Source: JBAYJT01 sp041664965
GTDB lineage: Bacteria; Pseudomonadota; Gammaproteobacteria; UBA9339
NCBI GenBank assembly: GCA_041664965.1
Contig: JBAYJT010000036.1
Coordinates: forward strand, 1-16,292
DNA length: 16,292 nucleotides
Direction: 5' to 3'
The notes under the pieces were generated by a model. That model was not told the DNA's origin. It did no database searches and was given only the letters and a program-made list of their open reading frames with translations. Each line of letters starts with the position of its first letter. Position 1 is the first letter of the stretch. The position numbers and the translations under genes are program-made. Shown here one piece after another: positions 1 through 8,880 of this stretch.

Positions 1-609
1 ATAAAGAAGGATTGGAATGGTAATACTGATAGAGATCGAGTTCTATTATCTAAAAAAGCTGTTCCGTTGGTGCGAAGAGTTCAAGGGCAAGCTTCTGGGG
101 CTGATGTAGCAGCGAGCATTTTTGGTGGTGTTCTTTTTTATCAGAAGCGGCTTGTCATCATCGATAAACTAGCTAATTCATTACCACTTACTGTGGTTTA
201 TTCTGGCAAAAAAATTGCCACCTTGGAAGTTTTAAAACAAGTTGATGAACGTGCCAAACAGATGTCAGAAACTTTTAAAGATTTATATGTCACAATGGCA
301 GCTTGTAGTGCGGAAGCTTGTATAGCTGCCGAAGAGCGCGATAGAAAGACTTTAGGAGAATTGATTAATGTTTACCACGGATTGTTAGATGCTTTAGGTG
401 TGAGTAACGCAATTTTATCAGAGCTAGTCTATGCGCTGCGGAGTGATAAAAATGTTTATGGAGCGAAGATTTCTGGCGCTGGAATGGGAGATTGTGTGAT
501 AGCTTTGGGAGAATCTTCAATTACTTTTCCGCAAAATAAAGCTCAAGAAGAGATGGGTGTGAGGACTGTTGCAACGAAAGTTGATTCCAAGGGACTCATA
601 TTTTCCTGA
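1..609 (+). CDS. GHMP-family kinase, mevalonate-pathway type (C-terminal part, 5' end outside window)
   Basis: The frame is open from base 1 to the TGA at 607-609, so the N-terminus lies outside the window; a TTG at 67 is only an internal codon. About 202 residues are visible. The segment SGADVAASIFGG resembles the second GHMP motif region, and GAKISGAGMGDCVIALG near the C-terminus is the typical GHMP C-terminal glycine motif. GHMP kinases phosphorylate small metabolites in the cytoplasm with ATP. The overall look suits a mevalonate or phosphomevalonate kinase of the isoprenoid mevalonate pathway, which Coxiella- and Legionella-type bacteria use. The ATP-binding motif is not visible, so substrate assignment is an inference; another GHMP kinase is possible. 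The gene ends just before an intrinsic terminator, so it is probably the last gene of its operon. Confidence 0.7.
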   Translation: MKKDWNGNTDRDRVLLSKKAVPLVRRVQGQASGADVAASIFGGVLFYQKRLVIIDKLANSLPLTVVYSGKKIATLEVLKQVDERAKQMSETFKDLYVTMAACSAEACIAAEERDRKTLGELINVYHGLLDALGVSNAILSELVYALRSDKNVYGAKISGAGMGDCVIALGESSITFPQNKAQEEMGVRTVATKVDSKGLIFS

Positions 610-639
610 GAATTTCTTCTTAACTAGGGGAATTTAGAA

Positions 640-668
640 GACGCGATGAATCGCGTCCCTTGTTTTTT
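640..668 (+). terminator. Intrinsic terminator after the GHMP kinase
   Basis: An uninterrupted 8-bp inverted repeat (GACGCGAT, 2-nt loop, ATCGCGTC) at 640-657 is followed within a few bases by a run of six T at 663-668. It lies 31 bases after the kinase stop codon and separates the kinase from the following secreted-protein genes. Confidence 0.85.
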
Positions 669-688
669 ATCCAAAAAAAAATTATCAT
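660..688 (+). promoter_or_regulatory. Possible sigma70 promoter for the inverse-autotransporter gene pair
   Basis: A weak -35 (TTGTTT, 660-665), a 17-bp spacer that is almost all A, and a -10 of TATCAT (683-688) lie about 50 bases upstream of the ATG at 737. The -35 matches consensus at only three positions and overlaps the T-tract of the preceding terminator. Because that terminator separates the two units, a promoter in 669-736 is expected; this is the best candidate I see. Confidence 0.3.
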
Positions 689-736
689 AACAAGGTTAGC
701 TCTCTTGAGTTGTAACAGTGAAAAGGAGAATTACGG

Positions 737-1666
737 ATGAAGAAAAATATTTTTGTTCTTTTGGCTCTCGTTGGCCTTCCTCTTAGCCTTGCCTTAGCAG
801 TTACCCAAACTAATCTTAGCGATTTAACCACGACAGTAGTTGATGCAGGCAGTTCTAAATTAAATGATGCTATGCATAAGTCTAGTATGCCTGAGTGGTT
901 GCAACGCACAGATTTGGGTATTACTTTGCAACAAAAAAATAAACCTGAATTTGAATTAGAAAGCATTCAACCATTTTGGAAGGATCAGCTTCGAACCTTG
1001 TTTTGGCAAGGTCGTGTTGCTTACAAAGGAAATGATACAACTTTAAATTTCGGTACTGGTTACCGTTATTTGACTCAAAATCAAAATTGGATGTTTGGCG
1101 GTAACGTTTTTGTTGATGAAGCTATGCGTTATGCTCATAGGCGAGTTGGGTTTGGTGCGGAAATTTTTCAAAAATATGGCGTGTTGCGTGGCAATTATTA
1201 TTTAGCGATTACTGGACAAAAAAACATATCTGTTGATTCTAGTGTTACCACGTATGAAAAAGCTTTGAGTGGCTATGATTATTCATTGGAAACCCCATTG
1301 CCATATTTACCCTGGATGAGGCTTATACTTACCGGTTATCATTGGGATGGATATTTAAAAACTAATATTAATGGCGGTGAAGCTTCCCTTAGAATGGATC
1401 CTCTATCTAATTTAGAGTTGACATTGGGGTCGGGAAAAGAGACAGGGACGGGTTGGAGAGCTTTTTTAAATGCTTCTTGGTATCTAGATCGTCCGGCCTT
1501 TATCGAATATCGCATGTCTGATCAGCTATTCTCACAAACTGCGTTTACTGCAGCTGATCTATCTAAACATCGTTTAGAAAAAGTGCGTAGGCACAATGAT
1601 GTTGTTGTTGAGCGTGGCACGATATCTGGCAGCGCTGGAACGTTTATCATTAAGAGAGGGACATAA
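737..1666 (+). CDS. Inverse autotransporter beta-barrel protein (intimin/invasin-type translocator without passenger)
   Basis: The product is 309 residues with a Sec signal peptide (about residues 1-21, cleavage after LALA). The mature part resembles the inverse autotransporter beta-domain of intimin and invasin: alternating aromatic strands such as LNFGTGYRYL, NWMFGGNVFVDEA, HRRVGFGAEIF, YGVLRGNYYLA and the GYDYSLETPLPYLP segment. It should insert in the outer membrane. In that family the barrel is N-terminal and is followed by Ig-like passenger domains. Here the chain stops about 15 residues after the RRHNDVVVE segment that corresponds to the linker end, so no passenger is present. A good Shine-Dalgarno (AAGGAG, 723-728) supports the ATG at 737. 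The next gene starts 2 bases after the TAA, indicating an operon. It could be a reduced family member or a porin-like derivative. Confidence 0.8.
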   Translation: MKKNIFVLLALVGLPLSLALAVTQTNLSDLTTTVVDAGSSKLNDAMHKSSMPEWLQRTDLGITLQQKNKPEFELESIQPFWKDQLRTLFWQGRVAYKGNDTTLNFGTGYRYLTQNQNWMFGGNVFVDEAMRYAHRRVGFGAEIFQKYGVLRGNYYLAITGQKNISVDSSVTTYEKALSGYDYSLETPLPYLPWMRLILTGYHWDGYLKTNINGGEASLRMDPLSNLELTLGSGKETGTGWRAFLNASWYLDRPAFIEYRMSDQLFSQTAFTAADLSKHRLEKVRRHNDVVVERGTISGSAGTFIIKRGT

Positions 1667-1668
1667 TC

Positions 1669-2391
1669 ATGTATAAAAAAAGCTTTATTGTTACAAGTGG
1701 GATTGGATTAGTTTTGTTTGCTTCGTTAGCTTTTGCTGATGGGCCTCCGCCAGTCGTTACAGCTACACCTATAGTTTATCAAGTGCACATCAAAAAATTG
1801 GGATTCTCTCCTGATGCTAATAAAGACCACTGTGTTTATAATTTTGTATCCTCCAATGCTGATGGTACGGAGTTTGATTTGGCTTCCGTAGACTCTGGTG
1901 CTGCTATAGGTACACTGATGGCGAATTCCACTCCTTTGCCAGCAAATACGTATACACATATTTGTGGGGAAGTTAAAAATGGTTTTGAGATTGTAGGAAA
2001 AACTTCACTTGGTTGTACTAGTGCATCTAAAAATGGACAAACAGTAAACGTAGAGGATCCATTTAATCCTGGACATTACTACGTTAAAAATGCCAATGTT
2101 ATTGATCCCAGCACAACTTGTGAGGTTACGGTATTGGATGATCCAGAGATCGTTTATGCTCCTACTGAAGGAGAAAATATGGTAATTCCTGCTGGGGTAA
2201 CAATGACCTCAACGTTAGTGAGCTTTATTCAGATATTACCAGCTAGCTTCACTATTCAGGCTAATGGAGCTCCGCCTACATTTGCTTTGTCGTTTGACGT
2301 TAAAGATACTATGCAAACAATGACAACGCCGGATCCTACTAAGGACACTCTTTTTGTGCAACCACCTAGGCCGTCGGTGAGTGCGCAATAG
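1669..2391 (+). CDS. Secreted protein of unknown function, partner gene of the inverse autotransporter
   Basis: The product is 240 residues and I do not recognise a family with confidence. A classical signal peptide spans about residues 1-23 (MYKKSF start, hydrophobic core, cleavage after AFA). The mature protein has four cysteines outside the signal (in DHCVYNF, THICGEV, SLGCTSA and TTCEVTV), which would allow two disulfides in the periplasm or outside the cell. The sequence is rich in short beta-prone stretches, and the PLPANTYTHICGEV segment looks like a strand-turn-strand of a beta-sandwich; this is only an impression. The C-terminus is Pro/Thr-rich. The ATG lies 2 bases after the stop of the beta-barrel gene with a purine-rich AGAGAGGG upstream, so the two are probably co-translated. 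It may be cargo, a periplasmic plug or an adhesin subunit. Confidence 0.65.
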   Translation: MYKKSFIVTSGIGLVLFASLAFADGPPPVVTATPIVYQVHIKKLGFSPDANKDHCVYNFVSSNADGTEFDLASVDSGAAIGTLMANSTPLPANTYTHICGEVKNGFEIVGKTSLGCTSASKNGQTVNVEDPFNPGHYYVKNANVIDPSTTCEVTVLDDPEIVYAPTEGENMVIPAGVTMTSTLVSFIQILPASFTIQANGAPPTFALSFDVKDTMQTMTTPDPTKDTLFVQPPRPSVSAQ

Positions 2392-2413
2392 TAATATTTT
2401 AGTAAAAATTAAT

Positions 2414-3757
2414 TTATTGCTTTTTTGTTGGCAGAATATTTAAGTCTCTTAATCGTGTTTCGGCTTGGAGGATTTCTGCGAATTCTTTGTCGTCTGCATG
2501 TTCTAAACTACTGTGTAACTCAAATGCTTTTTTGCGCACAATTTCTTTAATCTCAGTTGCGGTAGCATTAGGAAATAATCCAAGTTTGCTTTTAGCCAGA
2601 AGTTCGCAGCGTATGGGCTGTTCTAAACACATTCCTTTGTTTTCTAATAATGCTGTCTCCGATGGAGGGTAAAAAAAACGCGAAAATCTTGCCTCTAAAG
2701 TTGGGGTAAGCCTATTTACGGCCATATGGGTTGCTAAGCCAGCTACATATTTAGCAATTATCAACAAATATGGAGCAATAGGTTCTAAGTATGGAATAAG
2801 CGGTTTGAAGGTTTTGCTCAAATATGGAAGATAGGGTTTTGCTTTTCTGCAGCCAATATCTATTATTTTACCGGCAGCTGCAGCTCCCGCTACGTTGGCC
2901 AGGTAACCAGCTAGTTCGCTAAAAATATCTTTCGGGTTCCAGCCGTTTAGAGCTATTTTTAGAAGAATGTAAAAACCAAGTCCGGTTAGTTGCTTAGTTG
3001 CTGGAAACCAGTAGTTTATTACCCGCGTTTTATTGAGATGCAGCAGCCCACTTAGTGCTATGGCTGTTTGTATATTATTAGCTATAAGCCTTTGTCCTTG
3101 ATAATTAGCTGCGCTACATAGAATGGCGCCTGTTCCAAGACATTTCATATCTACTATAGTGGAAAGGCCAGTTGCGAAAAGACTAGTCATAACGCGAATA
3201 TAACAAGCAGAATGGTATCTAGGCTGAATTTTTTCTAGTTCGAGAATATCCCTAAATGTTTTATAGTGAAATCCTCCAATAGTTCTTATTTCGCTCGCTA
3301 AGATAGCTTGTGGCCAACTATAAGTTTTTAAATGCTCTTCTTTTTTCTTGGTTGAGTTTTCTAAGGACAGTAAGGATTTGAAAATATTGTTAAATAAGCT
3401 TTTTGCATCATTAAATTTAGCAACATATTGTTTTAAGCGTATTAATGTCATTTCTTTTTTTGTGCGATCCTTATACCAATTGATAAAATATTCGCCTTTT
3501 TTATCAGACAAAAGTCTTTGTATATCTAAAGCATAAAACATGCCAATCGTATGTTCCTTCAATTCTGGTACGTGACTTGCAAGAAAAATATTCCAATCCT
3601 CTAATACAATAATTTGTATCGTTAGATCACGAGCTGTTTCAAATTGTTTTAAACTGAGATAGGAATGATATGAAGAGCCAGGTCTAGAAGTTGGTGGTGT
3701 ATGTAATATTTTGATTTCACGCGCTAAACTTAGTTTTTCTAGCAATCTTCTAAACAT
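2414..3757 (-). CDS. Uncharacterised membrane-associated protein with degenerate C-terminal J-domain (HPD replaced by HSS)
   Basis: The product is 447 residues. The first ~190 are soluble, helical and Lys/Glu-rich. Residues ~186-300 contain several hydrophobic stretches, followed by a Pro-Tyr-Leu-rich segment (307-332, several PYL units) and another hydrophobic helix (~328-347). Residues ~384-440 align with a DnaJ J-domain: LGL (392-394), a basic helix II ending at H415, then an acidic loop and a helix ending at L439. L392 to H415 is 23 residues, as from L10 to H33 in E. coli DnaJ, and H415 to L439 is 24, as in DnaJ H33-L57. The HPD triad, needed to stimulate Hsp70 ATPase, reads HSS, so ordinary cochaperone activity is doubtful. 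The gene starts 15 bases after rluC without a clear ribosome binding site. The rest is unrecognised; a host-directed effector is possible but unproven. Confidence 0.7.
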   Translation of the reverse strand: MFRRLLEKLSLAREIKILHTPPTSRPGSSYHSYLSLKQFETARDLTIQIIVLEDWNIFLASHVPELKEHTIGMFYALDIQRLLSDKKGEYFINWYKDRTKKEMTLIRLKQYVAKFNDAKSLFNNIFKSLLSLENSTKKKEEHLKTYSWPQAILASEIRTIGGFHYKTFRDILELEKIQPRYHSACYIRVMTSLFATGLSTIVDMKCLGTGAILCSAANYQGQRLIANNIQTAIALSGLLHLNKTRVINYWFPATKQLTGLGFYILLKIALNGWNPKDIFSELAGYLANVAGAAAAGKIIDIGCRKAKPYLPYLSKTFKPLIPYLEPIAPYLLIIAKYVAGLATHMAVNRLTPTLEARFSRFFYPPSETALLENKGMCLEQPIRCELLAKSKLGLFPNATATEIKEIVRKKAFELHSSLEHADDKEFAEILQAETRLRDLNILPTKKQ

Positions 3758-3772
3758 GATTTTTTATGTGTT

Positions 3773-4735
3773 TTATAATTTTAAAGCATCTAAAGTTCTT
3801 TTTAATTCTTCTGGTAATGGAGCACTAACCGTAAAGTTTTTCTCTGTGCTTGGTAAATAAAAGTTTAATTCCGTAGCGTGTAAAAATAAACGTCTTAGAC
3901 CTTTTTTCTCCATAAAAGCATTAAAAGCCTTGTCGCCATATTTAGTATCCCCGGCTATTGGATAGTTGACATAGGCTGCGTGGACGCGGATTTGATGTGT
4001 GCGTCCAGTTCCAAGATCAACTTCCATTAACGAGGCTTGTGGAAAAATTTGCTTAGGGCTAAATGTAGTATGAGCAACTTTGCCGTTTGGATCAATCATA
4101 ACCATGCGCTCGCCAGATTGGAGCTGGTTTTTGCGCAAAGCTGCAGAAACTTTTTGAGTTTTACCTCGCCATTTTCCTTTTAGTAAAACGGTGTAAGTTT
4201 TTTTAATTTTGTTTTGGCGTAACAATTCATGTAATTCTTTTAAAATGCTGCGTTTTTTGGCCAATATTAAACAACCGGAAGTGTCTCGATCCAATCTATG
4301 AACTAGTTCTAAATTTTTTAATTTGGGTCGCGCGTGGCGCATTGTCTCAATAACGCCAAAGCTAATGCCACTACCGCCGTGAGAGGCAAATCCGGCTGGT
4401 TTGTTTAGAATAATAAGATTAGCATCTTCATGAAGAATATTTTTTTCTAGGGTTTGTATAGCTTGAGCGCTAGGGCCATGAATACCCGCTATTGTTTCTG
4501 CTTTAGGAGCTGAGATTACCAAGGTTGATGGAAGAGAAATTACATCACCAGGTTGTACGCGATATTCTGGCTTTACCTTCTTTTCATTGACGCGTATAGC
4601 TTTTTTACGGAGTAGCTTATAAATCAGCTCGCGCGGTACTTTTTTCAGTTCACGTATAAGAAAATTATCGATACGCTGTGATGCGTGGTCTTCAGAAACT
4701 ATAAGGGGCTTTATTTTAACAGCTGGAGTATTCAT
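3773..4735 (-). CDS. rluC: 23S rRNA pseudouridine synthase RluC
   Basis: This 320-residue enzyme should isomerise specific uridines of 23S rRNA (positions 955, 2504 and 2580 in E. coli) in the cytoplasm. Residues ~17-70 form an S4 RNA-binding domain (RIDNFLIRELKKVPRELIYK, then RVNEKKVKP and QPGDVISLP). The RluA-type catalytic domain follows: NKPAGFASHGG (111-121), the catalytic motif HRLDRDTSG with Asp149, and GRTHQIRVH (244-252). Length and domain order match RluC rather than RluA (no S4) or TruA. The ATG overlaps the TGA of the upstream RND permease by one base, so translation is probably coupled and the gene is carried on the efflux operon. RluD is the main alternative, but the sequence around the active site and S4 fits RluC better. 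Confidence 0.88.
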   Translation of the reverse strand: MNTPAVKIKPLIVSEDHASQRIDNFLIRELKKVPRELIYKLLRKKAIRVNEKKVKPEYRVQPGDVISLPSTLVISAPKAETIAGIHGPSAQAIQTLEKNILHEDANLIILNKPAGFASHGGSGISFGVIETMRHARPKLKNLELVHRLDRDTSGCLILAKKRSILKELHELLRQNKIKKTYTVLLKGKWRGKTQKVSAALRKNQLQSGERMVMIDPNGKVAHTTFSPKQIFPQASLMEVDLGTGRTHQIRVHAAYVNYPIAGDTKYGDKAFNAFMEKKGLRRLFLHATELNFYLPSTEKNFTVSAPLPEELKRTLDALKL

Positions 4736-7700
4736 CAGGATGTTTTTTGCTCATGGCGCCTGGTAGCAAATGCTATGTACATGGTTGGTATAACGAAAAG
4801 AGTAAATATCGTACCTATTGACATACCGCCGACGATAGTTATACCGATTTGCTGGCGACCAGCAGCGCCAGCGCCTGCAGCAAGAGCAAGCGGAAGAGAA
4901 CCTAAAATCATAGCTGCTGTGGTCATTAAAATTGGACGTAATCGTAGGGTTGCAGCTTCCATTATGGCTTCTTCGACGCTTTTACCAGCTTCTTGCAGCT
5001 GATTCGCAAATTCCACCATCAAAATACCGTGTTTACTGATTAAGCCGATTAAAGTTACTAAGCCGATTTGGGAATAAATGTTGAGAGTGCTATTTGTTAA
5101 CATTAACACTAATAACGCGCCAAAAGTGGAAAGAGGAACGGTGAATATAACAACGAATGGGTCACGGAAGCTTTCAAATTGAGCGGCTAAAATTAAGAAA
5201 ATGAAAATAATAGCAAAGAACAGGGTAACCGTCATGGTTCCGCTCGTTTGTAAGAATTGGCGCGATTGTCCACCGTAATCAATGCTCATGGTATGGGGAA
5301 CGGTTGTTTTCATTTGGGCTTTTATATAGTCCAAAGCTTCACCAATGGTGTAGCCAGGCATTAAATCTGCTGTGATGGTTGCTGCGCGCAATTGCTGGAA
5401 GTGATTTAAAGTGCGTGGGCGAACGCTAGTGCTGAGTTGTACTACATTAGAAAGCGGAACAATACTGCCGTGGCTAGTATGTAATTGCAGGGTATTTACC
5501 AAATCTGTGCTATTACGATACTGTGCATCTAATTGCGGTATAACGTCATATTTGCGGCCGTTGACAGCAAAATTGGTGGTTTCTGGTTCGCCAAAAGCAA
5601 GATTAATTGCCGTGGAAATGTCATAGAGAGGAATTCCCAAATCTCCAGCTTTATCACGATCAATATTGACGTCTAATTGTGGTTTATCCAATTTTAAATT
5701 GGAGTCAGCATTGATGATTTTGGGATTTGCATGGATTGCTTGCAAAAGCGCTTGAGTAATTGTGTTTAGCTCGTTATAACTACCCAGGGTTTGAATATCG
5801 ACTTCGACGGGATGGTAGGAGCTGGCCCCTGGTAAATTAAATGGATTAGTGGGGAAGGCTAAAATACCTGGTATGGCCAAAAATTTGCCAATGTTGTCTC
5901 CTACGATACGATCAACAGTGCGTTTACGCTTGTCCCATGGTTTTAAAGATAAAAATGCCATAGACGTGTTAACACCTTGATATCCATTAACAATTCCATA
6001 ATGATCCGCTTCTGGTATAGATTCGAAGATTGGAATCATTTGGTCAGTATATCTTTGCGTGTATTGTATGTTTGCCGATGAAGGAGATGTAACAAAAACC
6101 ATGATGTAACCAGGATCTTCGCGCGGAGCTAGTTCACTTGGTATTTTTTGATAAACAGCCCAACAAGCTACTACCATCACAGCTAAAATAGAAAACATTA
6201 ATTTTCTGCGGTGCAAGATGTTATTTAGCCAGCTTTTATAGCCATGCATAAGAAGATCTGAGTAATGATGTGCTTTTTTTGCCATGAAGCCGGACATTGT
6301 AGTAGATGTGATTATCTTGGAACACATCATCGGCGATAGGGTCAGCGCTAAGAATCCAGAAATAACCACAGAGGCAGCTAAAGTAAAAGCAAATTCTCTA
6401 AAAAGGGCGCCAGTTAGGCCAGACATAAAACCAATTGGTGCATATACTGCAGCCAAAGTAAATGTGATAGAGAGAATAGCGAATTGGATTTCGCGCGCCC
6501 CGTCGATAGCCGCTTCAAAGGGTGTTTTGCCCATGGAAATATGACGATAAATATTTTCTAAAACTACAATAGCATCATCCACGACCAAGCCAATAGCAAG
6601 GACTAGGGCCAAAAAGGTCATAGTATTTAAGCTGTATTGTAGAGCTAACATAACTCCAAATACACCAATCAAAGACAGAGGGATTGTAACTAATGGGATC
6701 ATTAAAGATCGGATGGAGCCTAGAAACATGAAGACGATAATTATTACAAAAAATGCAGCTTCCCATATAGCTGATTTGACTTGATTGATTGACTCATCAA
6801 TGTATTTGGAAACGTCAATCATGATGGAGTATTTCATGTCTTTAGGAAAGGTGATTTCCATTTTCTTTAGAGATTGTTTAACACTATTTGAAACATCAAG
6901 CGGGTTAGCGTCTGTTTGTGGAGTAACAGCGACAATTACGCCGAGCTTTCCATCGATATCTACTGTTATATCAGTGATGGCTGAGCCTAATTGAATTCGG
7001 CTAATGTCGCGTAACCTGGTTAATTGTCCATTGTTGTCGCGTACGATCAAATTCTCAAAATCACGTTCGGTATTAGCATCAGAAGCTGTGTTAATAGTAA
7101 GTTCTTGCCAATTAGTATCAACTTTTCCGGAGGCGGCGCGTACGTTGCCCACCTTTAATGCATTTCCTACATCGTTAGCTGTTACATTACGGGCAGCCAT
7201 GGCATAAGGATTTAGCCAAATGCGCATACCGTATTTGTTAGCACTCCATACTTGTACTTGTCCCGTTCCTGGCAAAACTTGTAATTGTGGTTGTACAACA
7301 CGCAACAAATAATCAGTAAGCTCTTCACCAGACATGCTGGCACAGGCAAAAGAAATAAATAGGGTGGGGCTAGCATTAGGGTCAGAGCGATCAATAATTG
7401 GATCATATATGCCTTTCGGAAGTTGCCATCTTACGGAAGAAACTTTATTGGTGATATCTGTGCTGGCCAAATTGATATCGGTCCCCATCTTCATATAGAT
7501 GACTATTTGGCTTTGGCCGTAAGTAGATGCTGAAGTGATGTAGTCGATGCCGTCGATGCCAGATAGAGCATTTTCAATTGGGGTCGTAACAAATCCTTCC
7601 ATCAAAGCAGCATTAGCGCCAGGATATTTGACTGTTACATTGATAGCATTGACGCTGATTTTAGGATATTCGCGTACGCTTAAGCTACTGCAAGCGCGTA

Positions 7701-7776
7701 AGCCAATTAAGAGTAAGAGTAGGCTAAGTACACTTGCAAACACTGGTCGGCGAATGAATACATCAGTAAAGTTCAT
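4735..7776 (-). CDS. RND-family (HAE1) multidrug efflux permease
   Basis: A 1013-residue inner-membrane proton/drug antiporter of the AcrB/MexB type, the energised part of a tripartite pump. It starts FIRRPVFASVLSLLLLLIG (first transmembrane helix), has two large periplasmic loops and clusters of transmembrane helices around 340-500 and 845-1005. The proton-relay Asp pair is present at D400-D401 in GLVVDDAIVVLENI, and the second half has ILAAQFESFRDPFVV and HGILMVEFANQLQEAG, both characteristic. Length is typical (about 1010-1050) and complete. It begins 9 bases after the adaptor stop codon and overlaps rluC by one base. No outer-membrane TolC-like channel is encoded in the window, so the pump must use one from elsewhere. 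Substrates cannot be inferred. Confidence 0.95.
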   Translation of the reverse strand: MNFTDVFIRRPVFASVLSLLLLLIGLRACSSLSVREYPKISVNAINVTVKYPGANAALMEGFVTTPIENALSGIDGIDYITSASTYGQSQIVIYMKMGTDINLASTDITNKVSSVRWQLPKGIYDPIIDRSDPNASPTLFISFACASMSGEELTDYLLRVVQPQLQVLPGTGQVQVWSANKYGMRIWLNPYAMAARNVTANDVGNALKVGNVRAASGKVDTNWQELTINTASDANTERDFENLIVRDNNGQLTRLRDISRIQLGSAITDITVDIDGKLGVIVAVTPQTDANPLDVSNSVKQSLKKMEITFPKDMKYSIMIDVSKYIDESINQVKSAIWEAAFFVIIIVFMFLGSIRSLMIPLVTIPLSLIGVFGVMLALQYSLNTMTFLALVLAIGLVVDDAIVVLENIYRHISMGKTPFEAAIDGAREIQFAILSITFTLAAVYAPIGFMSGLTGALFREFAFTLAASVVISGFLALTLSPMMCSKIITSTTMSGFMAKKAHHYSDLLMHGYKSWLNNILHRRKLMFSILAVMVVACWAVYQKIPSELAPREDPGYIMVFVTSPSSANIQYTQRYTDQMIPIFESIPEADHYGIVNGYQGVNTSMAFLSLKPWDKRKRTVDRIVGDNIGKFLAIPGILAFPTNPFNLPGASSYHPVEVDIQTLGSYNELNTITQALLQAIHANPKIINADSNLKLDKPQLDVNIDRDKAGDLGIPLYDISTAINLAFGEPETTNFAVNGRKYDVIPQLDAQYRNSTDLVNTLQLHTSHGSIVPLSNVVQLSTSVRPRTLNHFQQLRAATITADLMPGYTIGEALDYIKAQMKTTVPHTMSIDYGGQSRQFLQTSGTMTVTLFFAIIFIFLILAAQFESFRDPFVVIFTVPLSTFGALLVLMLTNSTLNIYSQIGLVTLIGLISKHGILMVEFANQLQEAGKSVEEAIMEAATLRLRPILMTTAAMILGSLPLALAAGAGAAGRQQIGITIVGGMSIGTIFTLFVIPTMYIAFATRRHEQKTS

Positions 7777-7785
7777 TGTTAACGC

Positions 7786-8844
7786 CTATTTGGTAGCTGG
7801 AGCTTTCGCTGTGACAACGTTTACAGGACATCCGTCGAATATTTTTTGCTGTCCTGCAGTTATCACTGTATCTTCCTGCTTAAGTCCACTTTTTACTTCA
7901 ATATTATGTTGATCGCTTTCGCCTAATGTAATAGTTTTTTTAACGGCTTTATTATCCAATACAATGTAGGCATAAACATCGCCTGCGTCATAAACAACGG
8001 CGGTTTGCGGTATTAGTATAGTTGGTTTTTTATTGGATAGGGACAGCGTTACATCTGCGTATACTCCTGGCAGCAATCTTTTATCTTTATTGGGAACTAA
8101 GGCGCGTACTATAACGTTGCGATTAGCGCTGTTAACGATTGAATCTATAGCAGAGACTTTCCCACTGAAATGTTCATTGGGATAAGAATCAACATGCAAT
8201 AAAACATCATTACCAAGTGCTATTCCTCCCATGTAAACTTGGGGAACGCCAAATTCCACTTCTATTGGGTCAATAGCTTGAAGGCTAACCAAATCTTGAC
8301 CAGGTTTTACATAATCGCCCAAATTAACTATGTTAACGCCAATTGTTCCGGTGAAAGCAGCTTTTATATTGGTTTGATGCAATCTTCCTTCCGCCTGTTC
8401 TAGGGCACCTTTTTTGGCATACAAGTTAGCGCGCGACTTATCCATGTCGGAATCGGAAATGACATGTTCTGCATATATGCGAACACTTCGGTCGTAATCT
8501 TGTTTGGCGAGTTTTAATTCAGCGGTGTATTGGTCTACTTGTCCTTGATAAATTTCAGGATTTAACTGAAAGAGTTTTGTACCAGCAATAACAGTATCAC
8601 CTGGTTTAAAAGTAATTTCGGTAATGCGACCATCTATTTCAGGTCGCACCATAATGCCTTGTGTGGCGCGCATAGCGCCGGAAGTTTTAACTTTTGTCCC
8701 TTGTACAACTTGTTCTACTTTAGCTACTTCTACGCTGGGGACGAATTGCATGTTTTTCGCAGCAGATTCTTTGGCTAGAGAATTACTCAAAAAGAACGTT
8801 GAACTCAATAAAAAGACTGACAAAATTACAATTTTGCGTGGCAT
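7786..8844 (-). CDS. RND efflux periplasmic adaptor (membrane fusion protein)
   Basis: A 352-residue adaptor of the AcrA/MexA superfamily that links the RND permease to an outer-membrane channel. Residues 1-24 form a Sec signal peptide (no lipobox cysteine, so probably soluble or anchored by an uncleaved helix). The two half-lipoyl parts are visible: VRPEIDGRITEITFKPGDTVIAG and IKAAFTGTIGVNIVNLGDYVKPGQ, flanking a short alpha-hairpin (~110-155). A beta-barrel and a membrane-proximal domain follow (RNVIVRALVPNKDKRLLPGVYADV, then IPQTAVVYDAGDVYAYIV). The permease gene follows directly. The region upstream carries two TATACT-containing direct repeats that may be promoter or operator elements. 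The ribosome binding site is weak. Confidence 0.92.
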   Translation of the reverse strand: MPRKIVILSVFLLSSTFFLSNSLAKESAAKNMQFVPSVEVAKVEQVVQGTKVKTSGAMRATQGIMVRPEIDGRITEITFKPGDTVIAGTKLFQLNPEIYQGQVDQYTAELKLAKQDYDRSVRIYAEHVISDSDMDKSRANLYAKKGALEQAEGRLHQTNIKAAFTGTIGVNIVNLGDYVKPGQDLVSLQAIDPIEVEFGVPQVYMGGIALGNDVLLHVDSYPNEHFSGKVSAIDSIVNSANRNVIVRALVPNKDKRLLPGVYADVTLSLSNKKPTILIPQTAVVYDAGDVYAYIVLDNKAVKKTITLGESDQHNIEVKSGLKQEDTVITAGQQKIFDGCPVNVVTAKAPATK

Positions 8845-8880
8845 ATACTATTCCAAGGATTTTTCTACCAAATGAAGGTG

